Of a DNA stretch of 64,000 nucleotides, positions 14,801 to 27,700 are shown piece by piece; the stretch's first letter is position 1, and every line of letters begins with the position of its first letter. This stretch comes from Opisthocomus hoazin. Its lineage: Eukaryota > Chordata > Aves > Opisthocomiformes > Opisthocomidae. The DNA is taken from NCBI RefSeq assembly GCF_030867145.1, contig NC_134415.1, positions 11,262,417 to 11,326,416 of the forward strand, given 5' to 3'. The notes under the pieces are model-generated. The model searched no databases. It was given only the letters and a program-made list of their open reading frames with translations, and was not told where the DNA came from. A program made the translations under genes and the position numbers.

Positions 14801-17800
14801 AGATTGAGTTCCTGCTCTACAAATTCAAGACTCTCTTTTTGTCTTAGAAATCCTGTTTTAGGCAATTTTGTAAGACGTTAGGAAAAATGCCAAAAATAGA
14901 GGACGTAAGAGAGATGGATGTTGCTCAGCTATTTTACAAAGGAGACCCCTAGATAACTATTTGCAGTGTCTCTACTGAATTCTGTGATCTTAAAGAAGTC
15001 CTGGAACCATGGCCAAGCCCCTGAGCCACATCATATACTTAGCTGCATAACAAATGTGTTGCGGAGCTCAGTTAATACTCAACTGCCAAAAACAAAGTTC
15101 TGTAAAAATGCCAACAGTTTATTGAATGTGAAAATGCTGACAAGTGCTTTGGACTGATATGGGATTACTGCAAATCATAGCCCAAACTTGTACATGAGCA
15201 GCTATTCAAAATCGTCTACTACAGGAATCTAACCTGAGATGACTAAATCCAGAGTCCAGTCTTTTCAGGTTCTGTACATGGTCAACAGGGAGAGAGAGAG
15301 AAACTCTTGCAGAGGGTCCATTCAGTGTCAGTGCTCTGAACTGTCTTCTGCATGAGTCCTGTCCTTTATGTTGGCTACACTGAGTACTTGTTTTGGGTAC
15401 TTGAAGTAGGTACTGTGAATACTCTCCAAAGAGTTCAGCCTCATAGGAGCAGGATGAGTTCTGCTCTAGTTCTCTTTCAGCCGAATATCCTTCGTCCAAT
15501 AACATGTAGATTTGCTCCATTCCTTAGTACTATGAAGTGAAATTGGCACAATAAGTTATACCAGTGTAATCCAGCCTATGTATTTTGCATCTTTAAACTG
15601 AGTTTTGATTAAAACTGTTATACAGAGTGTGCCTGTATAGCTTAGAGAAAAGAAAAATATAGCCTTGTATCATTGTCTAGAGGAAATGGATTTATGATGA
15701 AGCACTGAGGAACAGTACTTGTAAGATACAGGTGGGATGGGAGACACTTAACAGAGGTCAGACTGGCGAACCCGAAAGTGCAAAACACTGGCTTGTTGCA
15801 CAATTCATAGCCTTTAGTTTGTGTGACTAACCTGTACACGGTAGATAAGCCAGTTCTTCCCGACCTTTGCAGTACTGCGGTTGCAGTAGGCAATCTTTAC
15901 AAAGGGATGAAATGTTCTTAAACCGCAATGGGAATACATTGCACATGAGGCTGTTGTTGACTATGCAAAACACGTGCCACTGTCTTGCCTTTTGTTTTCT
16001 TGAGCAGACCCAGCTGCTTTGGAAAGCAGGCAGCTTTCAGCACCTATTTGCTTTCAGGTTCCCTATCCTCTTTCAAACAGTATCTTGAAAAGCAATGCAA
16101 TATGAGCTTCACTGTGTAGCGGACAAGAGCTGCAGGCAGGAATAGACCCACAGTTTTTGCTGTTGGAGACTGTGGCCGTACAGCGGTTGCCAGCAACAGA
16201 GAATGGCCTTTGCCCTTGCCTGTGATTGTAAGGGGAGACTCTCAGAAGAATAAGAATCCTACATAGGAAATGCTAATCAAGAGGATTTTTTACTTGTTTT
16301 AAATGAAAGATGAAACAAAGCAGATCTGAGACCTGGTGGCACTCCCATCCTATGAAAACACATAGAGAAATGGAATAGATGCGATAGGTGGCAACTGTGG
16401 AGTGTTGAATGGCTCCTGCTGGTAACCTCAGGGGGCCCATACATAAGGATCAAATGACCCACAGAATTGATATCATCTGGGATGTTCAGTACTAGGTTCC
16501 TGGTATGGATCTTGCTTATTGTCGATATATCAATTTCTCTGTGATGAAGACTATTGGAACAAATGCATAGGATAGCAGCCATTTAGTTTCTACTGTGCAG
16601 TTTCCCCTGAGCAGCATCATTTTTGATAGCGAGGGCAAACACCAAGTGTAAATTTTCCTCTAGTTTTAAAGAGGATCTCTCAGACACAAGGTCAAACCAC
16701 ACTTGGAAAATAATGTTCCTTCACAGGAGACAACCTTCTCCTAAATCTCAAGAGGAGACCGCTGGAGTTGCCTGCTAGTGGTTGTGGACAAGCATTAGAT
16801 CTGTGGAGCCTTCTGTCAAATGCAAATCCTCTCCCATCACATGCCCACCTGGCTGTTTGCATGAGCGTGATGGACATTTTATGCTGCTACCTAAAAGGCT
16901 TGTGGTCTCTTGCCTAGTAAAGATGACCACTAGCCAGCAGTGTTCGTCTTTAAGTCTGACTCTGCTTCCAGGCTGTGGTTTTTCCTTCAAACCACACAGC
17001 TCCAAGATGGCTGTGATTAGACTCTAGAAGGACACATTGAACTTTTTGAAAAAAAAACAAGAGCTGTCCTCATTATTCTGTTTCAATATATCCTTAAATT
17101 ATTTCATCAGGTACTCTTCTACGTTAAAGTGTTCTCTCGTTTTCCTTTAGTTGTTCATATACTGGCTTACTTACATTTACTTGTGTGAGCAGTATCATGC
17201 TACACTGAATTATGTTGAATATTATATGCCTGAAATACGAATACTGAAGTATATTTACATATATCACTAACAGCTTACTGGGAAACCAAGTTAGCTTTGT
17301 AAGAGCTGAGGCATTCATTTGCATCATCTTTTTGCTGTGGACAATCAAAACAAATTAGTCAGACTCCCTCTTGCTAATTGTCCCTGTCCCTTATCTAGAA
17401 TTAGCTCCATGCAACTGTTAAGTGCAAAAGCTGAAAAGAAATCTTTTATTAACATAAGAACTCTTCTTGCCTTTGAAATTTCAGTGTCCTCAGTGAACTG
17501 AGTTAAAAAATTCTGTTCTTGTATTGTCTTTATGGTAAGATGAGATGCTGTAATCACATTAGAGCAGTTTTTTGTGTGTATGCTGGTATATATACAGATA
17601 TATTAGTATACATAATTCTAAGTATATACTTATATACACAGAAACATGTATATATGTATGTTATTTCTTCTTTTTCGCTGAAGGTTTGTAGTCAGATATA
17701 CACAGTGGATTGAATAAGTTGCTATGGATGTAAACGATCCTAAATGATTAAGCAGCCCAGCTGTCTGTGGTCAAATGCAGCATCTCACCAAACGCTTCTC

Positions 17801-19575
17801 CAAAACAAAAATTCTTCCAAGGAATGATTTATAATTTAGACCTGTAAAAAGTTTTCCTGGATAGCATTTGTTTCCCATGTGTAATGTGGTTTGAAATCTA
17901 CTTTCTGATCCAACTTTCTGCAGTTGTCTCTGAAATGGGCTTGGTGATGGATGGTGGCAAACCGCCTAAAGATGACTAGATATTTTTGCCTCTCTAACAT
18001 ATGTCTCCAGAGTGGTGAGTTAGTGTCTAGCATCATGTTAATGTCACGAAGTAAGGGAAGTGAGGTGAGAGAGTCACTAATAAAAAATTACTTGAGCTGG
18101 ACTCACAGAAGAAGAGCTAGGGAACCCAGTGCCCAGCCTGAATCCTCTTCTTCCATGAAGCCCTAAATCTCTTCTCAGCAGAGAACTTGATCAAGCAGAA
18201 CAATCTTTGAGGGTTTTTTTCCTGGACAGGAGCAGAATCAAAATGTGTTGAAAGCTTTGATGAAAACAGATGCATATTGAGAAAATCAAAATGTCAGGGT
18301 GGGTCAGAGTGAGGTAGATCGTCAGTGTGGTGGTGGGACACTTGGTCTAGCATGTAGAAGGTGCTGGAGAAAGCCTCTGCCCAGAGGAACAAAAGCAGAA
18401 GGTCTTCATCCTTCATTATTATCAATGTCTGTTTTTCAGAGCCTCGGTGTCCTATGCATAGTTAAGTCCTGCTCCTCGGGATACAGATATGTGAAACCTC
18501 TCCTCTCTTATGCCAACACAGCCTCCAATGCAGTGCAGTTTGGTAACTCCTGGTGAAAATATTCTTACCGTTAAACCCTGTGGAGATGGGCATCTTGCCA
18601 TTTATGTGTGGCTTTTTTTTTTTTTGTTTTACTTTCCCATAACTGAAAGTACAGGTAACTAACCAGGGCCAGTCCCAGTCTGCTGTCTGTGAGTGAGCTG
18701 TAGCATTCTGGCACTACGCCGTGACCATTATAAAACCATACTTTTTCTACCAATGGGGAATTACTCCAAGAAAGATTTGCCTTGTGTGAAGGCTCAACTC
18801 TGAGACTCTGGATTAATTTCCTAGCTGTGCTGCAGCCTTCCTGGGTGCCTTTGTAGCCTCTTTCTCTTCTGGTGGGATTTTCAACCTCTCTCCAGGAGAG
18901 AGGTGCCACCTCCTTTGTACTTTGTGCAATGATTACCACAGTACTACTTTGTCCTCATCTGGAACATGCTTGATATCTTGAGGTCCAGAGAGAAAGAAGT
19001 AGATACTATTACTTACTCTGCTTAGAATTGGGGACATCCTATGAATATTCTCTATAGAAAACTGATTTTGAGAAGGTTATTTCTCCATTAAAAAACAGAA
19101 TTGCACACTGTGACTTGTGCATGTACTTTTACATTATGGACTACCTAATTTTTGTCAGATTGCTTTGGATAATGACTAAATTCAAGCAGATACCTAGTAA
19201 ATATGCAAGGGCAAAATTCATCAAGTTAAAGGTTTGCAATGTAATGCTTTTTGTGTTTCAATCCAATGTTTCATTTACGTCCCTGGTGGTCAGAGGGTCT
19301 TCCACCCTGCTATGAGAACAGTGTGAATCACGTACACGAGCGATGCTGCTGGCTGAGCTGCAGCCAGTTCAGTGCAGACATCGGGTTTGTGTCTCTCTCT
19401 TTCCTCTCCCTCAGGCGTGTTGCCGATGGCAGCAGCAGCCTTCACAGAGCAAGGCCAGAGTCTCAGGCCAGGCCCCCTATTCTGTTTACAGTTGTGGCCA
19501 GTATAAATGGCCATACGTAGCTACTATAAATGCACTGTATTTAATCTATGCATCCACTACCAACCAAAGTTAAGA
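8810..19575. other. Intergenic DNA without a supportable gene
   Basis: Scattered open frames of 60-130 codons occur on both strands, but none has recognisable motifs and convincing splice sites together. A 16-base poly-A lies at 10348-10363. AT-rich dinucleotide sequence fills 17577-17655. A short direct repeat (gtgaattctcct) occurs twice at about 10710-10742. Confidence 0.5.
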
Positions 19576-19584
19576 ACAGACTTT

Positions 19585-20010
19585 GGGGCTAGATGAACCT
19601 TTGGTCTGACCCAGCCTTTTTTGTCCTAAAATTACTAAAATGTCTAGGGAAAAATATGAGAGCACGAAACGACACTTGTCCATCCTCTGCCATTTGAAGT
19701 GCAGTAATTCCCCAAGCTGGGGATAGTACTTAATATCCTCAGATGTACTTTCTTCCATGAATCTGTCCACTAGCCAGCTTTTGAATTCATGCTGATATAA
19801 ACCTAAGTATCTGCAACAATATGCTAGAAATGATTCCTACAACTTAGCTACATGTGGAGTGAGGAACCACCTCCATTTGTTTATTCTGAACCTTCCAACT
19901 GTTAGTAGTTTCATGCAATGATCCTCCATTCTGGTACTGAAGGAAAGGGCAATCATCCCCTGTCCACCCAGTCTGACATACCACTCATCCTTATGAATGC
20001 TCCTGCAGTA
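19585..20010. mobile_element. Degraded old CR1 LINE fragments
   Basis: Two diverged pieces of the old CR1 3' region common to sauropsids. About 19590-19615 carries the plus-orientation phrase ctagatgaacctttggtctg. About 19745-20005 carries the opposite orientation, recognised by ttccatgaatctgtcca, ccttccaactgttag and the poorly kept phrase near 19915-19985 about choosing between atcatcccctgtccac and its flank. Both are well below the similarity of the younger CR1 copies at 43.8 and 57.7 kb, so the boundaries are approximate. Confidence 0.5.
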
Positions 20011-23000
20011 TGAAAACAAAGCAATGATTTTATTTTTAGGTATAACAGATTAAAACCAGTATTTTCTACCTTGGATGATGAAATTAAGCAACAAGAAGTG
20101 GTCTGCCTTTTCACAGCATGCCCTGCTATTCTGCAGCTTCCAGATAAGACTGTTGATTTAGGTTCAAGGTATTGTCTTGATTTTCTATATCTGACTGCCC
20201 AAGGGAAAAGATTTTTGTGCACTCTTTGATTGGTCCTTCAGGGTTGCTTCAAAAAAAATACAGGTTTGGGGTCTCCATAACACTAGCAGCATTTAGACAC
20301 ACAAGGAGGACACCTGCAGAGGGAGAAGACGTAGTCTTACATATAATCTTGTTTCTCGCTATAACCACACTGTGACAGACTGGAATGAAAACTCCAGAAA
20401 CTTCAATCGGCCTCTGGCTCTGTGCAAAAAGTCTTGTTCTGTCAAACCTCCAGGTGACACTTGTTTGTTTGCCTGATAGGCAGAAGACCATTTAGAAGCT
20501 GGTAGTTTATTCCCTGTGGTCATTGCACCTCCGGAAAGATATGAACAAAATGTGAATGTGGTCCAGACTGAGTTAAGCTCCAAACATGCAGTGAGTAATA
20601 TTTTTTCTCCCAGCTGACTGTAGAAAGTAGGGTCATAGAAGGTCTGCCTAGCAGAACGTTATATGAAGGTCTTTAAGAGACATAGCACAAAACAATTTTT
20701 GCCCAGTACAACATGTCAGATGCAAGTTGAAACAATCCAGGATGAACGGACTGCAGCCTAAAGTTCCAGCATGGTTTATTTAGGATAATTTCCCAGCAGG
20801 GTAGCTGTCCTTTTCCAGAGCACACTGGAAGTCCAAAAGCACTAGAAGTGTCATCTTGCAATATTTCTGAGTACCTCTATCAAGATAACAGATAGCTTCA
20901 GCTTTCCTTGGCTTCATTTCTGTGTCAGGAGAAGTCAGCAGTCTGCAGGCCCTCATTCTCATACTATCAGTCCATACCCTGCTGATTAAACAGAAAATCC
21001 TTTACATCTCCCAAAATAATATAGCCGAATAACCACCTGTTAGAGAACTATGTATTTTGAAAATAGTTTTAATGGGGGGGTATTATTTGTATTTCCTTCT
21101 TGCATGTGTCAGCTGAGTGCTAGGGAGCCCACACGCTGGAGGAAAGGAGCACCTTGCCATATTTTCCAGCCTGAGTAGCGGAGTCAGTTGTGTTTGTAAG
21201 GGGGCAAAAGGAACAGTAAGACTTCTCTGGGCAATAGGAGGGATGGGGGTTTCGGAGTGCAGCCAGCTGAAGCACAGCCACACTCTCTAGACATCACACC
21301 TGAAGAGAGACCAGAAGAAGGTTCCTGATACTCAGGGATGTTATGGGAGTTTCCGTAATGTGGAACTTCAGTTCCCATTGTTGTTAGTGCTGTTGCCACT
21401 GCATGACACGTGGTCCTGTACCCATCGACTTTCTCCTTCACATTGTGAAAAGTGATGCCTTAGAGGTTTCAGACGAAGAGACTAGGTTTAAATTTTTCTG
21501 ACAGAACAGATTTTATTTGATAGATTCCACATTTTAGAGACTAAGACTTCTAGATTCCACATTTTAGAAAATAAAACTTCTTGCACTCAGTGAACTTCCC
21601 GTGAATGCCCAGAGTCCTGAGGTAACCCCGTCTCCCTCTCCACAGATGCCTGCCCACAGCCATCCCCTGGGAGAGTGGCCAGGCAGCCGGGGAGCCTGCG
21701 AAGCCCTGAGCCTCCGGTGACGCTGATACCTGGCTTTGCTGTCCATATTAGGACGGACGCAGCTTAGCTGAGCTGTTCCAGTGTCTGAGCAGCTTCCTGC
21801 TGACTGGAGGACAGGGAAGAAAAAAAGGTTTCATCTGATTCGAACTGAAACACAATTCTGAAAAAGATGAAGCTTGCTGTTCGCAGGAAACCCTCTTTCC
21901 TGGCTGTCCTCAGTTCTAACTTGGATCCTTGGAGCCTCTCATCTGAACTCAGGAAGCCTGTGCTTCTTAACGTTTGTACTTTCAGTACACAAAAGAGATG
22001 TATAAAGACAGTTGATTATAACGATTGATGTTAATGGGAAGTGCAGAAGAGAATTATCTGTGTTTAAATTACTCATGTGTCTCCTAACACTGTTTCTCTC
22101 TAAATCACTGGGAAAGTCAGACTAGATTTTAACAGATGGTGTTATGTAGTTCCAGAAACAAATAATCTGACTACTGTGGTTGAAGGGAAGTTTGCTCTGT
22201 CAAAGCCTAGACAGGTTTTTAAGTCAACAAGATATATGTGGCAATTTCATAGATTTATACAACGTGCAGACCAGAAGTAAAGGTTAGGTCTTTCACTCTC
22301 ACATCACATGTGACACAGGCAATAGATTTTTCACCTGGCTTCTCCTGTCTTAAGCCTCTTCTTACATGACAGCAGATTCCACCATGTTATCAGGCAGCTC
22401 TTCACGTCTGTCTTCTCCCTTGCCAAACTTTCAGGTCTTCTTGTTTATTATAATCCATGTGTGTTTTAAATGTCATCACCATAGAGAATACGGTATAATA
22501 TTAGATAGTGCATGTTTGGAGAAAATAACTCACTCATTCTTCCCAGAACTGCTAATGAGGGTATTAAAGGAGTTCCTCTTCAACCTCTGAACTTCAGACT
22601 GGCTGTCAGCTGTTGGTTGTACTGTGCTTAGTTTGGGTTGAAAAAATAATTGAGTTAAATTTTTGTAACTGTAGCTTACAACTCTGTTCTGTTGGGCCTG
22701 TTAAATTAGTGATGAAGTGGTGTCTTTAGTATACCTTCTATTAATATTTAGCACAAGTAAATCTGAGAACACAATTGGTAAATCGGTATCAATAGTATTT
22801 GTCATGTAGCTTTTAACTGCCTGGATGCTCTATTTCTCACTCACTGGGACTTTTGTGCCCTAAGTCTCAGGATCATCATATAGGAAAATCCAGAGGGGAG
22901 TTCTGCCCCCAGTACCCCCCCTGCACCATGCACAAAACCCCAGACAGGGTTTTATCCAGGGACACTTCTTAAGCTCACTGTCTGCTATGGCCAGTGTCAA

Positions 23001-24540
23001 CAGCTTCCCGTGCCAGCACTCCTGATCCCCAGCTCAGGGCAGCGTGCTGCGTATTCATACCTGTCTTTGGGCTGGGATCTGAGAGGGATGAGTGAGTGGA
23101 TGCTGGTGGAATTAGGATTCTTTACACCACCAGTCTGACTGCAAGGTCTGACAAAGCTTTAAATGGAACCGCCTTTGAGCTATGAGTTGCAGAAGAAATC
23201 TTCCTCAGAATATCTAATTGCATCAGAAACTGTCCTCCCAGTCTCCCCCCTTCAATGCATATAAACCCATGACCAAAGCTGTGGTCCAGAGACGCTCCTC
23301 GGCTCCTTCAAGGTGCTCAGCAGGTCAGATGATGGCAGATCTCGGCTCTCCTTGATGCTACATCAGCAATTCTTAGAGCAGGAGGCTCATGCAAAATTAT
23401 GAGGTTGGTAGCTCCTGTGGGAGAGGACAGAGGGCTTCCACACAGCGGGGACAAAGTCTGATAGGGCAAAGTTCAGCTTGTTGGTTATACTGAATCCTCT
23501 CCATTCCTAACGTATTTCTATTCCACTGTTCCTGATTTGAAAAGCTTTTCATCGGCCCCTCACATCCTATCCCTCTTTGCGTTCTTACAAATCATCAGCC
23601 ATCTTGTCCTCACCAAGCAATAAAATTGTGTTGTCTCAACACTCCTGCTGATCCACTGTGTGCTGTTCAGCTGGAGGCATAACTGCCACTCAGACTCAAA
23701 GCCTTTACTTAAAGCTACACACCCCCTCGTAGGTGTCTTTTTTACAGAGGAGAAAAGCATTGATGTGTTGAGAGGCTGATGGCCCATCAGGAAAGTGGGA
23801 ATCACTTTGAATTGGTTTTAGTCTTCCCATAGGTGACAGTCACATAGAGAACTTGGCTTTTAAGTGCTTTGCACATGGAGAGCAAAGATACTTTCTGGGG
23901 CAGAAAAGGTCTAGCTGCAAGGACTATCTGGTGAAGGGGGCACGGGCTCTGGGGTGCTGATGGCCCATCATGAGGCAGGAATTTGGCAGACCTCACGGAA
24001 CAGTTTCAGCCACAGCTGAAAAGAGGTCTGAGCAGGATGGTACAGAAGCTCTCATCTCACTTAAAGACAGAGGAAGACATCTTTCAATCTTCCATGGCCA
24101 AATCAGCCTTTTCCTAGCCCTTGTCAAACTTCCCACCCCCAGTGTGGATGTTTGTCAGCTTCCAAGGCAAGGACTCTTCCCTCGTTCTGTCACCCTTCTG
24201 AGCTGTGCTCCTCACCTTTGGCATCATCCCAAGCACAGTGAAGACTTCCCAAGCTTCCTGAAGGAGGTCATCATCATGGGCACACAGCAGTATACATGAA
24301 GGCCAAAGAGGGCACAGAGGGCCAGAGAAGAGACTCAGAATAGCCATGCTTGTTTAAAGGGCAATAGGCTGAATGACACATATGGGGAGCGAGTGAAGCA
24401 GACAAACATTAAGGGTGGAGGAGGGCGTTCCTTAACCCGTCTTCCAAAGTAAGGGCAAGAGGACACAGCAAAATTTCAGAAATCTGCTCTCCTTTAGTGA
24501 AGCCCTTACGTTTACCCAGCGAAAAAGGCATTGCTATTTA
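20011..24540. other. Intergenic DNA
   Basis: No gene recognised. Apart from the 30-bp duplication, a 15-base motif (gctgatggcccatca) occurs at about 23776 and again at about 23957. A G-run lies at 21074-21080. Confidence 0.45.
21521..21580. repeat. 30-bp tandem duplication
   Basis: 21521-21550 and 21551-21580 both begin tagattccacattttaga and differ at three positions. Simple local duplication in intergenic DNA. Confidence 0.85.
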
Positions 24541-24562
24541 AGCACATTCTGCTTCAGCTCAC

Positions 24563-24796
24563 CTCTAGATCTGAGTGCACAGCACATTTGAACCTCCATC
24601 CGTAAGTAGACATAGCATCTCGGACACAGATAACATCCCGGACCCTTGCATAGGGGTAAATGGCAGTTTTCCCAGTGCAAACAGACATGAAACCCCCACT
24701 AATGGTTGTGTTTCTGTTTTGAAAGACAATATTAGCATCCTCTGAGGCTAGAGCTGCAGCAGCCACAGGCATCAAGTGTCCTTCTGGTGAAGCTTG
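24563..24796 (-). other. Exon-like open frame of 78 codons, unrecognised
   Basis: Between an acceptor (tattgttcttag, 24798-24797) and a donor (GAG|GTGAGC, 24562-24557) lies 234 nt that is open in phase 0-0. It includes NTTISGGFMSVCTGKTAIYP and YARVRDVICVRDAM. I do not recognise the family. The adjacent open stretch at 25030-24835 (with SDGWYPRTQSPPLGSYDNTG) does not join it in phase through any good donor. It may be a single decayed exon of an old gene, or chance. Confidence 0.2.
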
Positions 24797-24799
24797 CTA

Positions 24800-27700
24800 A
24801 GAACAATAACCATAATAAAATCAATAATGATCAATCACCCATGTGCTAAAACAAGGATGGTAGTGGAGAAGTAGCCCGTGTTGTCATAGCTGCCCAGAGG
24901 CGGGGACTGGGTGCGTGGATACCAGCCATCACTGACTTCACTGCAGTTTGAGTATCCATAGACCTCAAGGGCTTGGATAGCCTTGTGAATGACTCCCATG
25001 TGCTGTCTGAATGAGAACAGTTTGGAGAATGGCTGTGCACACCTAAAATACTACTCTGCTTATGAGAGATTTGACCACCCTAAAGTAGTTAGTAACCAGT
25101 TGGGCTTCATACGGCACCTCGAGGTGAGAACCACTGTCTGTACAAATGGCAAAGTCCCGACAACAGCTCACGGCAGGAGGCAGCAATGGTGTCCCTTCAC
25201 ATCTGAAAAATTTGCATCCAATGCTGTTCATGACAGATTGTCATGGCAATGTGGTCATCCAAATCCGAACTTGTCTCCGCAGCAGGGGCAACCCGTTGCC
25301 CTTGCAGAAGGAAGGACACCCAGGCACACACAAACGCAGAGCTCCTGCACTGTGCTGCAGGGTACTGAGCTGCTGCGGCATAAAACAACAAGATGTGAGC
25401 AAGTTGTCACCAAGAGGTGGTAGTCGTCAGCGCTAGTAGCTGGCTGGCTAATCCGAGGTAACAGTTTACGTGGAGGAACTTACTTAATGTCTCATTTTGA
25501 ACCACTGGTTACTCCCTGGATGCAGAGGTCTTGGGAGTGATTCTCCTGCTTTTTGCCTTGGGGATATTTGTGACTGGATTTATAAACACAGGCAAATAAA
25601 TGAAAGCAGATACATGAGACATTATTGTGGTACATTACAAATTTTTGATTTAACTACATTTTGATTTAAGAGAGCCACAGAGTTAATCTTGATTTTATGC
25701 AGTGTAAATGTTTCATTTATTATGTACTTTACTGGAAACATAAGTTGTCAACATAAACATTCTAGAAAGCTTCCTCTCACTTTTGTTCCTCCTACTCTTG
25801 TAATTCTGTCTTTTATTTACAAAAGCTTTTGACTGATGCATACATCATCTTATTTGGAAGCTTAACAACAGAGACAGCATCGTGGAAAAGGCTCTTTAAC
25901 TAGAAGATTCTGAGAGGCAGAAGAGCGTAGCAGAAGGATGAGTGTTGGTCTTTGTTTACTGCAAGCACATAAAACCCTGGTGAGAGTCCCCCTGCCACTG
26001 CTCTGACACTCCTGGAAGCAAGGAGAATGGTTCTTAGCAGAGTGCACATTTCCATTGAAAATGTAAAAGGCCAAATACTGAGCATAGTACATAACATGTC
26101 AGTGATTCAGCTTCCTCTGTCATGTATGTGATTTCCACACACCCCCCTCCCCCCCCCATTACTCATCAGGCTATGAACTCTCTTGTTTTCCCAAGCTGGC
26201 AAGATCCTCGCATTTTTCTGGCTACCAATTATCTCACAATTGTGGTGTCAGGATAATCAGCACAATATTTCAAAGCTCTCCAACAGAAAAAATACTTCAC
26301 AGTCTTAAAACACTTCTTTTTTTCCAATTATTTTTTTTGTCAGTATTTTCAGCTTTATCATCATGTGAATGCAAAGGAAGGACTCCTGCCCCCAGGATTC
26401 TTGTTAGACCTCCCAACCAAGGTACGCGGCTACCTTTGCCATCACCTCCTGTGTATTCTGGCAATGGGGCTGAGCCTAAGGATTTTGATGAAACACACTA
26501 CCACCCACTAAAATTAATAATTGTACTGGATACCAAAAAGCAGTAAACAATTTAGGTATTAATTTTTGTTACATTATAATGTCTGGATGATCATTTATAT
26601 GTGCCATTCATGATACATTATAATTCTCACTCCCCTATCTCCACCTGCCAGTCTTCCAACACCTGTCATTCTCTTCCCTTCTGGAAATAACCTACTTGCC
26701 ATGTTTCTCTTGCACCAGCAACGCCTTTGCTCTTTGAAAACTAATTATTTTTATATATTGAACTGTCTACGTAACACCTATTTAATTACATACTTACCAA
26801 TAGTTCTTACTTTGCATCCAGCTTTGGAATATGATGCTTGTCTATTTTTCTAGGTAGTCTAGTTACTCTGACAACAGCTGTTACCTTTCTCGTAGATCTT
26901 GTCTTGCATATAAAGCAAAACTTTTTGCCCAGGTGTTCCCTTTAGCAAGAGGCACTTGCATTTCAAGGGCCCTTCAGCAAGACCCAACAATTGTAGGTCA
27001 ATCCCGCTGTCATAACCTCTACATGAACTTAATTTTCATGAAAGGAACACAAACCAGAGAAAGAAAGAAATAAGAAACAACAATTTAAAGACGATACAAC
27101 GTATTTTTATTACTTGAGTAACTGTAACTGCAAAGAACACAAAGTCTGCATAAAATGACAGAATGTAACAAAGTGAATGTAATCTGCAAAGAAAAAGATG
27201 TGGCAGCAGAAAACAATGAAACAGCAGTCACAATACCAATTAAGGTTAATGAGAACTGCTGATGACACTGGTGGTAACTGAAAGTTCTCAATAGCAGTCT
27301 AGCAAGTGGAAGCATCTGAGCAGAATAAATCCAAACATGAAATGTTGCATTAAATATTTGATCCCGTTTGATTTTTGGGACACATGTTGAGAAATGATAA
27401 TGTGGATAGATGGAGAAACACCATCAAAAACTGATTATCCTAAGAATCTGCCTTGGCATATTTACTGGGAAAGAAATTTCAGGAAAAGTGACAGCCAACA
27501 CTCATTTTCTTACAATGGATGTTTCACTCAGGTACTGGCAGAAAGAAAAAAAGTAGTTTTCACCTGTGCTCTTTCAACAAATTCTTTGGAATGTTTTGCT
27601 TTACCTGACCTCGAAATATTTCCCAAAAAGATATAGTATATTTTCATGAATGCTCAGGGTACACCAATGCTGTCCCCATTCAGGAACAACAAAAGTAGAC

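Noticed and set aside
25043-25423. Opposed open frames of 62-144 codons
   Set aside because: Overlap on both strands without motifs; no convincing acceptor and donor pair.
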